Source of the DNA: Rhodotorula mucilaginosa | Taxonomy: Eukaryota; Basidiomycota; Microbotryomycetes; Sporidiobolales; Sporidiobolaceae | Assembly (NCBI GenBank): GCA_034406715.1 | Contig: CP137864.1 | Span: 1,922,001 to 1,986,000, forward strand | DNA length: 64,000 nucleotides | Direction of reading: 5' to 3' | In this document: in pieces, positions 1-11,579 of the stretch | Numbering within the stretch: the first letter of the stretch is position 1 | Layout: each line of letters starts with the position of its first letter | Translations under genes and position numbers: made by a program | Notes under the pieces: generated by a model | Told to the model about the DNA's origin: nothing | Database searches by the model: none | The model's input: only the letters and a program-made list of their open reading frames with translations

Positions 1-3000
1 GAATCAGGTGCGTCCTTGCTTGCCGAATCCTTTGCGCGCGGTAAGACGGGTCTCACGCGGGCCCAACGTCTCCGCAGAACTACTTTCGCGAGACGACATG
101 CATCCCGATGCTCGCGCCGCTCCTGCTCTTCCCCCGCCCCAATGCCCTGTCGCCGCAGTCGCTCGCTACGTTCGCGTTCCAGTCCTGGTCAGAGCAAAAA
201 GTCATCAACGCCGGACTCGTCATCTCGATCGTGCGCATGCTCGTCGGTGGCGCCGGTGGAAGCGGTCGGAGTCAGAACCAGGAGGCATTGCTCAAGACGG
301 GATTGACACGCTGCTTGATCGAGATGGCCCTCGCCAGCAATGCTCCTGCGGTACTCAAGGCTCAGGTATGTACTCATTTGAAGGGGAAATCGAGTTGCCC
401 TGGCCCGTGCTGACTTGCTGTTTTGACAGTCCCTCAACGCTCTGGCCGACATCATGCGTTCCTCGCCGGAGAACCAGGCGATGCTGACGTCGCTCATCAT
501 CACTCCTCTCATCCCGCCCGCCGCTCCGTCGTCTGCCGAAACGTACACCCAAGACGAAGACGACGGGTCCGTCGACGGTCAGCCGCGTTCTTCGGTCGAT
601 ACTGCTCGCTCAGAGAACGGCGGCGGCGAGCACGACGGACGACCAACCTCGACCAAATGGCGACGCGGAGAGTCGGTTCCGGCCGTCGTCGCTGTCACGA
701 ACCTCGCGGTGAACGGCGACGGCACGCCCGGTCGCGAAGGACTCCGAGTGCGGGCCGCGGCGGCGAACCTGTTCACGTCGTATGTCGCCGGTTCGACCGA
801 AACGCAGCTCGGCGTCCTCTCGACCATGCTCGCGCCGCCTCCTGACGCCGAGCACACGTTGTCGTCCGGTTCGGTCATCTTGCACGCGCTGCGATCGTTC
901 CCTTCGACGACCGCGTCCGCGTCCCGGAACGACGTCTTTGATTCCTACGTGCCCTTCTTCGCCTGCCTCCTCTTCTCGCACTTGATCATGCACTCGGAGG
1001 TGTGCAAAGAAGTCGCGCGCAAGATCTACTTCCAAGGGGACGAGACGTCGCCCGGCGGCATGGGCGACGAGGACGACCGGATCACGCTCGTCGGCGTCCT
1101 CGTCGGCAACTTGATGATGGCGCAGCGCGAGCAGGCCCAGAGCGTCAATGCCGGACTTGGCTCGGAGCGGGTACTCGAGTGGAGCCGGATTATGGTCGGA
1201 TATCTGACCGCGTTGAGCGTCTGGATGTGGGAAAGTCCCGGGACCGTCAAAGAGTTCCTCAGCGAAGGGTCCAACTTGCAGGTGGTGAGCAGCCTCTCTC
1301 TTTCTTTTCGACCTTTTTTGCAGGCGCATTTTTAAACGTGCTCAACCTGGACTCGTCTCGCCCGCAGCTCATCCAGCCAATCACCCAATCTTCCGGCGTC
1401 GACTCGGTCGTGCAAGGCTTGTGCACCTACCTCCTCGGCATCTGCTACGAGTACAACCGCGAACCCGGCCCGATCACGCGCGAGACTCTGCACCCGATCC
1501 TGCAATCGCGCGTCGGCCCGGATCAGTTCGTCTCGCGGATCCTGCGCCTTCGGGAAGACCCGCGCTTCCGCAACGTCGGACCGAACGTCCTCGAACTCAT
1601 CGACGAGGACGATGCGCTGGCCGAGGACCTCGGCGAGGAGAACGGCTTGTGGTTTGACTTTTCCTTTGTCGAGTTCCTCAAAACCAACTATAGTACGCTC
1701 GGGAACTTGCAGAACTTCAGACTCAGCGCGAGATGAATCCGCTCACGCGTCGACTCGCTCGTTCTGCAGTCTCAGTTCAGCGGTCCATCCTGATCGATCC
1801 TCACGCCTCGAGCGGGCACTGTGCGTGCATATCTATACCAGCTGAACCCTCCTCTCGGCTGACCTTCTCCGTACCCCACAGCGCAATCGATGAGCGGCAT
1901 TTCTCCAGAAGTTCTCGCCGCCTTGAGGGCGTCTCTCGCAGCACAAACTCGGGAATTGGACGAGTTGCGCGATGCACTCCGCTCACTGCAGCAAGAACGC
2001 GACCAAGAGGTGCATACCCTGCTACTTATGTATCTCGCTAGCGAGAAAGAGCTGACCAGACTACATTGCATCGTAGCGCCTGGCTGTCGAAGCTGAATTT
2101 GCGTCGATGTCCGACACGATCCTTTCTCTCCGCCAGCAGCTCGAAGCTGCACAAACGGCAAAGGAAGAGGCGGACCGTGAGCAGGAAGACCTTCTCGTCT
2201 TGCTCGACGATTTGAACGAGAAACGCAAGCAGGACAAGCGGCGAATGCGAGCCGCGGCTCTCGAGGTTTCGGAGGACGAGGACGGAGTCGACGAAGATGA
2301 CGAAGCGGCGGAGGGTCCCGAAGAGGATGCGCGGGAAGAGGCGGTCGCGGACGGGCCCAACGGCGGGGACGACGCTGCGGTGGAGGAGGTTCACGCAGAT
2401 ACTCTTCCAGCAGAGGAACCCTCCGAACCACCCGCGTCGACAGAAGACAATGCACCTGAGGGACCGATACCCCCGGCCACTGCCGAAGAACCCGAGGCAG
2501 TCGTCGCAAACCATGATTCGGACGACGACCCTTATCGACCTCGGCCTTCCACCACGCCGCCGCTTCCGGAAGAACATGCACCCGAACCAACTCGCGACGA
2601 TTTGTACGGCGACTCGTCTGCGCTGTTCACCGAGACTGCCGATGACTTCGCCATTTCTGCTGCTGGGCCCGACTCGTTGGGCGAGGTTGATACGGTCGCC
2701 TCCGTCCCTGCACCTTCTGCGGACGCGCTCGTTCCGACGTCCGCATACGAGCCGCAGGCCGAGGCACCTAGCCCGGAAGAGGGGCGACCAACGGCCGACA
2801 ACAAGGCCGCCTCCGCCACTTCACCCCCACCGCCAAACGGAGACGCAGAGGAAGCCCGCCGACAAGAAGACTCCACGGCGCCAATCGAATCGGCGGTGTC
2901 CCAAGACCTGAAGTCTGCCACCGATCTGTTCAAGACGCAGCCAGGCGTCGAAGATCAGACGACCGCAACGTCTCCGCCAGCGTCAGAACGGCCGCAGACT

Positions 3001-4293
3001 CCTCAACAGGCGCCACCTCCTCCGAAAGCCCTGAACTCGCTTCGCGCCACCCCACGTCGCCCTCCACGCGAAAGAGACGGTCGCGAGTTGATTGAGCCGC
3101 ATGTCGTCGACGAAGAAGACTTCCGGCCGAGATCTGCGACGCCGACCGGCGTCCCCCCTCCGCCGCGATCCTCTGCACCGCCCCCGCCGCGGGCGTCCGC
3201 CGCTCCTCCGCCTCGCGCGACGGGCAAGAGTGCACCTCGAAGAGCGTTTTTCGGAGGGCTGCAGGCGGTCGCGCCCCAGGAAACCGCTCCGCCGGGTTCG
3301 CCGACCAGCGTTGCCAGCGCCGCATCGGGACAAGAGTCGACGAGACCTAGCTACGAAGCACCTCCGCCCGCCGCCGACATTCTTCAGCAGCAGAAGGACC
3401 GCTCGACCCCACTGCACGTTCTCGCTCAAGCAACCCCGCCCCCGCCGTCCCAGCAGCAGCAGCAGCAGCCATCCCCTGAGCCGAGCAACCTTCGTGGACT
3501 CGTACCGGAGCCGGCAGCATCAGAGCGGAGCACGACCCCTGCAGGGCCTCCGCCGGCGGAGCCGGTGTTTGCTGGATCGGCAACGAGTTCACAGCCAGCG
3601 GCGCAGGAGGATCGCCGGACGTCGATCGATGACCGTCTTGCAGCTGCCTTTGGAGGCGGCGGTGGGTCTCTCGCCGACGGCGACAACGAGAGCACTTCGC
3701 TCTTCACCGCGCCTTCCAGAGACGTTTCATCCCTGTTCGGTGGCGCAGTGTCGGCCGCAAGTCGCACCGCCAACTCGTTCTTCGGGGCTGGGCGTTCTTC
3801 GCAGGACACGCTCGAGGCGATCGCCGGTTCGACGGATGACAAGTCTTCAGCAGGCAGGCGTAGTCTCGCGTCGCCTCCACCCGATACGGCTGGCGTAGCT
3901 CCTGCCGAGTCGGCACCGCTTCGGAGTGCGGCGTCGCTATTCGGCGGAGCAGCTTCTGCAGCGACCTCGCTCTTCTCGGGGCTCGGAGCCGATGGCGGAC
4001 GCCAGTCGCAACCGGAATCCCGTCAGACTTCACCGCCATCTCCGCCAAAGACGGCTTCCCGGGCACGGCCGGAAAGTCAGGACGTCGCTAGCCTTTTCGG
4101 TGGCGCCGGAGACACGGCTTCCTTGTTCGGCGGATCCGGAGGGCACAACCAGGCTGATGTGGCATCCATCTTCGGCCACCAATCCTCTAGCCCGCCAGCA
4201 GCTGTTCACGACGGTCACGCAAACGCTGGATGGCAACGCGATCAGAAGCCGGCGCAGTCTGACGTTCGCGATGTTTCCTCTCTTTTCGGATGA
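1..4293 (+). CDS. USO1: Uso1/p115-like vesicle tethering protein (5' truncated by window edge)
   Basis: Golgin-type tether for ER-to-Golgi vesicles. Reconstructed exons are 1-7, 78-365, 430-1281, 1368-1692, 1882-2009 and 2077-4293, giving 1,271 visible residues. The armadillo head is recognisable from NYFRETTCIP at the start, SSGVDSVVQGLCTYLLGICYE near 1400 and FVSRILRLREDPRFRNVGPNV near 1530, all diagnostic of the p115 head. A short coiled coil follows (1890-2260) and ends in the family's conserved EQEDLLVLLDDLNEK, then an acidic run, as in p115. Unusually, the coiled coil is only about 90 residues, where Uso1/p115 normally has hundreds. A disordered Pro/Ser/Glu-rich tail of nearly 700 residues follows, and its end carries repeated DV(S/A)S(L/I)FG motifs. 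The gene start lies left of the window. Head identity is very secure; the tail is in one open frame, so it is probably real. Confidence 0.9.
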
Positions 4294-4370
4294 GTCTGTA
4301 GCTCTTTCCGCAGGGACGTTTCTTTCTCTCTCCGAAATCCAAACGGTGAAGCAGATCTTTATTTCACATT

Positions 4371-7300
4371 TCACTCTGCTCCGCTCTCTGCGACGACAAC
4401 CTCTTCGAGGAGGGCTTTCCTGCGCTTCTTCTTCGGTTCCAAAGCTCCGGCCAACTGCGCGGCGATACTGGCAGGCATGGTCGGGTCGTCTGGACGCTTC
4501 TTGCCCTTGAAAGGGATGCGGCCGTTCGGCGGCACTTTGTGTCGGACAGCTGTTTTGGGTCGTCCCGCATTCGTGCTGTTCTGAATGGCGAGGTCTTCCA
4601 TGAGGCCGAGTTCTGGCTTGGAGGCGCGCAGGAGCCAGTACGGCCGGAGAAGACCGATTTGGTCGGCGACGCCGTCCATCGTCAGCGGAACAAAGGACGG
4701 TGGCGGCGAGTATGCGAGCGAGCTGCGCGAGAAAACAGCCGATGTCAGCTACGAGCACGTTTCGACGCGAGCAACAAGCGCCTGCTTACCTTGTCGCTTC
4801 GCTGTCCAGCGGACGCGGGTCTCCGCGTAGCATCCATCTCGGCACGACCAAGGTCGACATGTTGAGTTCCTGGTCGAGACCCTGCTCCGCCAATGCGAAG
4901 AAATCTTCACCGATCCGAGCCGCGAAATCGCCTGCCACGAACGCTTCGCCGTCGTTGGCGAACAGCGACTCTTCGGCTCGTACTTGTTCGGCGGGGTCGA
5001 CGTTGGCGACTGCTTCGAGCTGTTCCGCTCGGGTCCGTTCGAGACGCCCGAGGAGATCAGATAGCCGTGAGCCGTACCGATCGACGTCGTCGGCGACGTA
5101 GGCGCGCAGGTGGTCTGGTGTCGGTACGCCATTCTCCGACAGTGATCGGCACAGAATTTGCTGCGTGCGTCGAGTGTGCGAAATATTAGCGCTTCGGCAG
5201 AACAAGCTGAGGAGATTTATAGGACCTACCGAATTGTCGAGAGCTCCGCTGTAGCGATCCGCATAGAACCGCAGCGTTCGACCAAAGTTGGAAATGTACT
5301 GGCCGGCAAGCTGACCGATAACATCCAGAGCGGCAGGGCTTGTACCTGTGAAGGGAGTCGTTATAGTCAGGATCGGGCGCGCCGTCGAAGTTTCTGTGAG
5401 AGGGCTTACCTTCAAAGCCTGCGTGAGCGAGCATTCCGCTGCCGATCGTTCGCATCGCATCTTGTGATGCGGTCGCAGAGGTAGCCGGTACTCGCAGAGA
5501 CTGTTTCGACAGGCTCGAAGCCAGGAAGGTCGAGTTCGAGACGCGCCGCCGCTTCCAAGGTCGCTCATCGTCGTCCGAGTCGTCGGAGAGCGGAGGTGAT
5601 TCCTAAGTCATGGGAAGTCTCTTCAGCCCAACCGCTGCGGGGGTCGAAAAAGCTGAGTGTTACTCACCAGGTCGCCCAAGGTACTCTCTCGCGCCAGGAT
5701 CCCCCCGACTCTTCGGATGTTTCTCAGCGTTTCGCAGTTGCGCCGCATTCTGGAAGCAATGTTGTATTCGGCGTTCGAGTCGCCCTTCACCGTCTTCTTC
5801 TTCTTCTGTACCTTCTCCTCCTTGTTGGTCGTTCGCCGCGAGGCCTTCACTGCGCTCTTCACCGGCGACGACGAGTTGAGAGCCGAGTCCTTGCTGCGCG
5901 CCTTGCGGGGCGAACGGAGCGCAAGACCGGCCGAGGTCTCGTAGGGCGTAGCGCTATATCCGAGCCAGGGCACATGAGGCATCGATGCGGCAAGTGCTGG
6001 AGCGAGCGGGGGCAAGACGGTCCTCGGGACATGCTTTCCTGGCGAATGCGAGTCGTCCAGGTGGGTCCCGTTCGTGCCGTTCGCTTTGGGGGCGACGACT
6101 GCATCCGGCGCGCCAAAGAGGAGAGAAGACGACGGAGAAGGCCCGACAATGTCCCACCACAGCGCCTCGAGAGGCTCGGACGGGTCGCGGCGTGACCGCA
6201 AAGCCGTCGCGGGAAGTTCCGGTGGGGTGTCGGCGGCGCCGAAAGGGGTCGCGCTGATCGAAGTCGACGCGGCAGGTTCGGGGAGGACGTGAGGGTTCAG
6301 GTGCCGGACGAGCTCGGCGACACGGTCGCGCGTTTTGGCGCCAGGATGCTGTGATGCACCGTTCGCAGTCGATCCGTTCGCCGTCGTCGTCGAGTCGTAA
6401 GCGGAAGGGGGAAGGATCGAAGACGCCTTGGTCGGGTTGAACCCCGAGTCTTCGAGCTTTGTCAGCTCCTGCTCGAGAAGCAGGAAATCTTGCATTCCGG
6501 TCGAGGTGCGGATGAAAGCGGGAGTTTCCTCGAAGGGCAGCTCGGAAGGAGTAGGCGGTATCGGCTCCGGAGACGGCGAAACGGGCGGGGGCTGCCGTGA
6601 CGTTCAGTGAGCTTCGGGGCTGTCCAGGTGCTTTAGATACAGAGGACGACTTACAGTGTCTTCCTTTCGGCTGAGCCTTCGAGCAACGCCAGCCGAAGCA
6701 CGGTGGGAGGGTGCGGGAGACGCAGAAGAGTCGCGAGTTGCTGTGGGGTACGCGCGAGGTCAGCTCGAACGACCTAAGTGGCTTGCAGCTCTTCCCTTGA
6801 GCTCACCTTCCCCATTGACATGGTTCAGCAAGCGCTGGCTCAGGGCTCGCTTGCTCCGAACGTCGTCGTCGCTTTCGCCGTCGGCATCTTCGTCGGGAGT
6901 CCCGGTCCGCGTGCTGCTGTCTCGTCGCTGATCAAGGGCCGCAGAAGAGAGAGAAGCGACGAGCAGAGTCCGCTGAGTGACGGCCGGGTCGGTGATGAAC
7001 TCGAGGAGTTGGTTCGACTTGGCGCGCAGGACTTCGGCGGAATGGCGCAACGGGTGGCTCTGCATTCACGGGCCGAGCGCGCGCTTCAGCATGGACCCCT
7101 GTACGCGCGGCCATAGGGCGGTGTCTACTCACGGGATGGCTGTTGTAGAGCAGACAGTTGGACCAGATCAGGTCGAGGTCGTCTGCGAACGCCTTCTTGG
7201 TCCGGTACGATTGCTGCCTGACCTTTTTGAGCAGCGTCGCCAGGTCCATCGGGTGTTTGATGACTGTCGACGGGTACCACGATTAGCCTGCACTCTGACG

Positions 7301-8213
7301 GAGCAAGAACGGATGTGCAGCGCACCATCAAAGTAATCTGGCACGTCGGCTTTTCGAACTTTTTGGAGAAACGGTCCGGAGTGTTCCTGCGAGGGATCGG
7401 CACGTCAGTCGCCCGCTTGACCGACATGCACGCGCGAGTACTCACTGTCGTGTTCTTAATCTCGTTGACGATGCGCTCGAGCGTCTCTTGAAAGTCGTTC
7501 GCGGCCGATTTGTCGTCCTGGAAAGAGCAAGCGAGAGAGCGAGGGCGGAGACGTCAACCGAAACGCGCGGTCAGTCCGCGCTGCTGTACTCCGAGTAAGA
7601 CGCTAGCACTCACGACGGCTTCAGAAGCCTCTACGACGAGGCGTTTGAGCTGCTGCGGGTCAAACTTTCGCCGCGAGGGTTTGCCGTTGGGGTGGGCGCC
7701 GTTCTGGCTCCTCAAGCGGGCCTGCCTGGCATCGATCGCGGCAAAGAGATACTGCAGAATCGCGTGTGAGCCTCCTTTGCGCGCTCACGGGGCGTCGTGG
7801 CGGCGTACCTTCATCTCGCGACCTCGATGGCGCCCGAACTGCCCACCTCGGCTGGTCGACCTCTCTCGCCTCGCGAAGGGTCCAGACGCGCGCCTAGCTG
7901 CGATCGAGGGTTCTGTTGAGCGCTTGCACCGCTCGCAAGCCGCTCGGACGTTGCGCGAAGGGTCGTCGTCGCCCACGCCTGCTCGCCTCGCGTGACGCGG
8001 ATCGCTTCCCTCGATGAGCCACTTCACTCGTCTCCGCTCTCGACGGCTTATGGCAAGCCAGACAAGCACGCGAACTCTACTACGTGCTCGAGCAGTGTTG
8101 CTGGCCTCGTCCCAGGCATCACTGCCTGCCGCGGCCACCCCCGGCCTGCTGCTCTCCTGCTCAACGCAATCTGGTGCTCTTGACGCTTGTGCTCCCAGCT
8201 CCGAATATGGCAT
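4371..8213 (-). CDS. SPT7: SAGA complex subunit Spt7 (bromodomain plus histone fold)
   Basis: Scaffold subunit of the SAGA histone acetyltransferase complex, nuclear. Secure exons, in transcript order: 7751-7614, 7517-7446, 7386-7326, 7263-7133, 7059-6807, 6740-6655, 6591-5668, 5602-5410, 5345-5230, 5160-4790 and 4722-4371. The bromodomain spans 7517-7000: ERIVNEIKNTT, then [25 protein letters not shown], then WSNCLLYNSHPSHPLR. The C-terminal histone fold is near 5345-5230 (DVIGQLAGQYISNFGRTLRFYAD), the Spt7 arrangement. A Lys-rich nuclear-type stretch (RRTTNKEEKVQKKKKTVK) lies near 5800 and the extreme C-terminus is basic. The secure part is 898 residues. The N-terminal exon is uncertain: one open frame runs from an ATG at 8213 to a GT donor near 7801, but another frame reaching a donor near 7776 also joins in phase, and neither gives family sequence I recognise. 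Treat 7752-8213 as provisional. Confidence 0.85.
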
Positions 8214-8387
8214 CCTTGGCCTCGCTAGCTTCAACTTCAGACGCAGGGGCGCGTTCAGCTCCGCGTCCGAATGGGCAGTCCCGCCACAGAAAGACTTGCA
8301 ACGCCGCTCAAGGCTCATTCACTTCAAGCTACAAGGCGGGCAGATCTGTTAGGGGCGTCCACTCAAGCGATATACCCACCTGCTCAC

Positions 8388-9470
8388 TCAGAGCGAGAGA
8401 CGACGCATGTCACCGAGCACGTCGTCGAGCGCGCGAGACATGCCGCGCACTTGCAAAACGCCGCACGCTCCAGACTCGGCGTGCTGCACGACCCCGCTCA
8501 GCGTCGCAAACTCTTTGCCGCATGCCGAGTTTGGACACTTGTACGGCTTCTCGCCGCTCGCGCCGTCCGCGCCGGCGTAGGCATGACGGGGCGACGCGAG
8601 GTGGGCGTTCAAGCCGCGTAACGTCGTAAAGCCACCTTGGCACAAAACGCAGACGTACGCTCCACGGTAGGGGTCGTACGATTTCTCAGTTGCGATGTAT
8701 CGCGTGACCGGTTGAGGGCCTCCGATCATCTTCCGAGGCGCGCCGGTCGTGATGAAGCGGTCGCGGTCGTGCGTACGGAGGAACTCGTCGATCATCGCAC
8801 GCGTGACGCCGGAGGAGCACGCGCCGGCTTCGAGATGTTGCGCGACGGCGGAACGGTCAGTGAACATGCCTCCGCAGCGGAACGGGCACGGCTGGTTACG
8901 CCCGACGTGCGCCTCCGAACGCATGTGCTGTCCGCGAGGATTGGGTTCCGAATCAGCATTTCGATTCCCGGCCCAGTTGTCCCTCAAGGAACACTCACCG
9001 CTTCGTAGTTGGCTTGCGTGTGGAAGGCGCGCTCGTGGACGTAGCACCATGGATGGTCCTCCTGGCCGTGGCAATCGCGCGCTTCCTTCGTTGCAAACTC
9101 GAGGTCACAGCCTTGGCAGAACCAGTGCCTCTCCTCCTCGTGCGCGTCCATGTCCTTGTTTCCTGGAATGAGAAAGTCGCAGACGTAGCAGAATCGGCCT
9201 GCGTGCGTGCTCGCGTTCGTCCAGTGCTGGCGGCGAGCTTGCATGGTGCCGAACGTTTGATCGCAGGCTGTGCGCATCAGGGCAGCTCCGTCACTCAATA
9301 CTAGTTTGGAGGCTGGATGAGATGGTCCCAGATAGTCGCTTACTCTGACAGTACCAGTGATCCTCGCGAAGGTGCTTCATGAGCTGGCCCTTTCGAGAAA
9401 AGGACTCGTCGCAGTCGTCACAGACCCAGTCGCCCGAGCCGCTGTCGTAGTACCAGTTCGCTAGCGCCAT
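8388..9470 (-). CDS. multi-C2H2 zinc-finger protein, tandem copy A
   Basis: A 311-residue protein from exons 9470-9344, 9267-8999 and 8927-8388. About seven Cys/His fingers are visible: a canonical one in exon 1 (CDDC-x12-H-x4-H), three in exon 2 (CQTC, CYVC, CQGC, each followed by H...H), and three in exon 3, where two end in Cys (C2HC type: QHLEAGAC and QHAESGAC). The first CQTC is assembled across intron 1, which confirms that splice. ATG 9470 was chosen because all three paralogues begin M-A-x-x-(N/Q)-W at this point. It is the most downstream of three head-to-tail copies. Exon lengths are identical to copy B (127/269/540 nt). The family is fungal and I know no assigned function. The fingers suggest nucleic-acid binding, but the short linkers do not match classic TGEKP arrays, so this is inference. 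Confidence 0.8.
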
Positions 9471-9802
9471 CTGGAGTTTGACAGTGCTCGGTTTGCCCGT
9501 CAAAGGTGGTGCTGGAAGAGGCGGACGAGCAGAAGACGCTGTTCGCCAAACCGCTCAGGCCTCCTTTTCACGTGTCAGCGCAAGTCCGCAGCGTATTCTT
9601 GCCTCTCAGCTGTGCACCCCCTGTGCTGGACGCTGGTCCTCTCCATAACATGCTTTGCTGAGGGTCGCGCGTGACGTTCTCACTCCCGAGCATCCCTGCC
9701 TCGCAACAAATACTTTGCGGCAGAGATTCCGTTTCACCTTTCTCGAGCTACGATACTGTCCCAAAGGGCGGGAAGACTCGAAAAGCTGCGCCACCTGATC
9801 TC
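9471..9802. other. spacer between zinc-finger copies A and B
   Basis: A 332-base gap holding the 5' region of copy A and the 3' region of copy B. I see no further finger exon or RNA gene in it. Confidence 0.6.
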
Positions 9803-10882
9803 TCAGAGCGTGAGACGACGCATGTCGCCTAAAACGGTGTCGAGCGCGCGGGTCATGCCGCGCACTTGCAAAACGCCGCACGACCCCGACTCGGCGTGCT
9901 GCACGACCCCGCTCAGCGTCGCAAGCTTGCGGCCGCACGCCGAGTTCGGGCACTTGTACGCCTTGTCGCCGCTTGCACCGCTTGCGCCCGCGTACGTGTG
10001 GCGAGGCGAAGCGAGGTGGGCGTTCAGGCCGCGCAAGGGCGTGAATGCGCTTTGGCATAGGACGCACACGTACGCGCCACGGCTGTGGCTATACGACCTC
10101 TCGGTCGCGATGTATCGCGTGACCGGCTCGGGCCCTCCGATCAATTGCCGAGGGGGTCCGGTCGTGATGAAACGGTTGCGGTCGTGCGTGCGGAGGAACT
10201 GGTCGACCATCGCGCGGGTGACGCCGGACGAGCACGTCCCGGCTTCGAGGTGCTGCGCGACGGATGAGCGGTCGGCAAAATTGTGGCCGCAGCCGAACGG
10301 ACATGGCTGACGACGTCCAACGTGCGCAGAAGAGCGCATGTGCTGTCCGCGACGATTTTTCAGTCTCCCAGTCAGCACATTCACCACCTCGATATTCTCG
10401 CCCCGGCAGTTGTACTCACCGCTTCATAGTTGGCTTGCGAGCGGAAGGCGCGCTTGTGAGTGTGGCACCATGGGTGGTCTTGCTGCCCGTGTCGGTTATG
10501 CCCTCCCTCCGTCGCAAAGATCAAGTCGCAACCCTGGCAGGGCCAGTGGCGTTCCGACTCGTCCGTCGCCATGTCCTCGTAGGCTGGGATGAGGCAATCG
10601 CACAGGTTGCAGAACTGGCCCCTGTGCGCGCTCGCGTTCGCCCAGTGTCGGCGACGGGCTTCCATGCTCCCAAAGGTTTGATCGCAGGCTGTTCGCACGC
10701 AGGATCGCCGGGTCAGTATCCCTCCAACTGAGCAGCTCTCTATGCTTGTACTCACAGCTGCAGTACCAGTGTGCGTCGCCAAGGTGCCGCATGAGTTGGC
10801 TCTTGCGATAGAAGGACAAGTCACAGTCATCGCAGACAAAGTCGTCCGTGTCGCTGTCGTAGTACCAGTTTGCGGGCGCCAT
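9803..10882 (-). CDS. multi-C2H2 zinc-finger protein, tandem copy B
   Basis: A 311-residue paralogue of the neighbouring copy A, from exons 10882-10756, 10688-10420 and 10342-9803, with exactly the same exon lengths (127/269/540 nt) and intron phases (1, 0). Finger spacing is preserved: CDDCDLSFYRKSQLMRHLGD in exon 1, CNLCDCLIPAYEDM and CQGCDLIFATEGGH in exon 2, and CVLCQSAFTPLRGLNAH and CPNSACGRKLATLSGVVQH in exon 3. It is closer in sequence to copy A than to copy C, so A and B are the younger pair. The exon 2 to exon 3 join gives YEA-HMRSSAHVGR, as in the other copies. No function is assigned. All three copies are open and show no sign of decay. Confidence 0.8.
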
Positions 10883-11579
10883 CTGGAGCCCAGACAGGGT
10901 CGGGCTCTCTCTCCGCGCGAGAAGACGCGGAAGAGAGAAGGGCAAGCTGCCCGCTCCTGCAGGCGGCCGCCGCGAGCCTTTTCACGTGTCAGCGCAATTC
11001 CGCAGTCACGCTTCGAAGTCACCTCCCAGCCCAGCGAACCTAAGCTTGAGCTTACCCACTCAACGGCTCTACAGGCTCGCGCAAGGAAAAGAAGGAGGCT
11101 CTTAAGGCGAGGGAAGGTCAGTTGCCCAAGTCATGTCGTCGCCACTTCATGGAAACAAAGTGCTCCATGGAAGCATTTTCAGGGTTGCAATCTAATCGCC
11201 ATTGCATCTGGATATGCTGTCCGGTCTGGCGGTTCCTATCGATTCTGGATGAGGAATGAGTCATGCAGGGGTTCCGAGGTGACTACGGCGCCACCGCAAC
11301 GAGCGTGTTCCTATTCCCGAGGATCTCGTCTTTTTCAGTTTACTTTTCCGCGCTTCCTCCCTCTCCAACTTTCCGGCGCATGTCGGCAAGGCGAGAGCAA
11401 GAAGGCGCCTTGGCGCGAGCCGATGGCTTTTCCGAATGCGCCTCCGGGGGCGAAAGACTGAGATGGACCAAATTTCCGTCGTTTCAAGTAAACGGGATAT
11501 CTGGAATGTAGTCGGTTCAGCATCATTCACTTGGCCGGAGCAAGAGAAGGACAACCTGTAACTCACATCAGGAAAGGAA
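10883..11579. other. spacer between zinc-finger copies B and C
   Basis: About 700 bases carrying the promoter side of copy B and the 3' side of copy C. Short open frames occur on both strands, but none has a recognisable domain or a paired splice structure. No fourth, degraded finger copy was seen. Confidence 0.55.
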
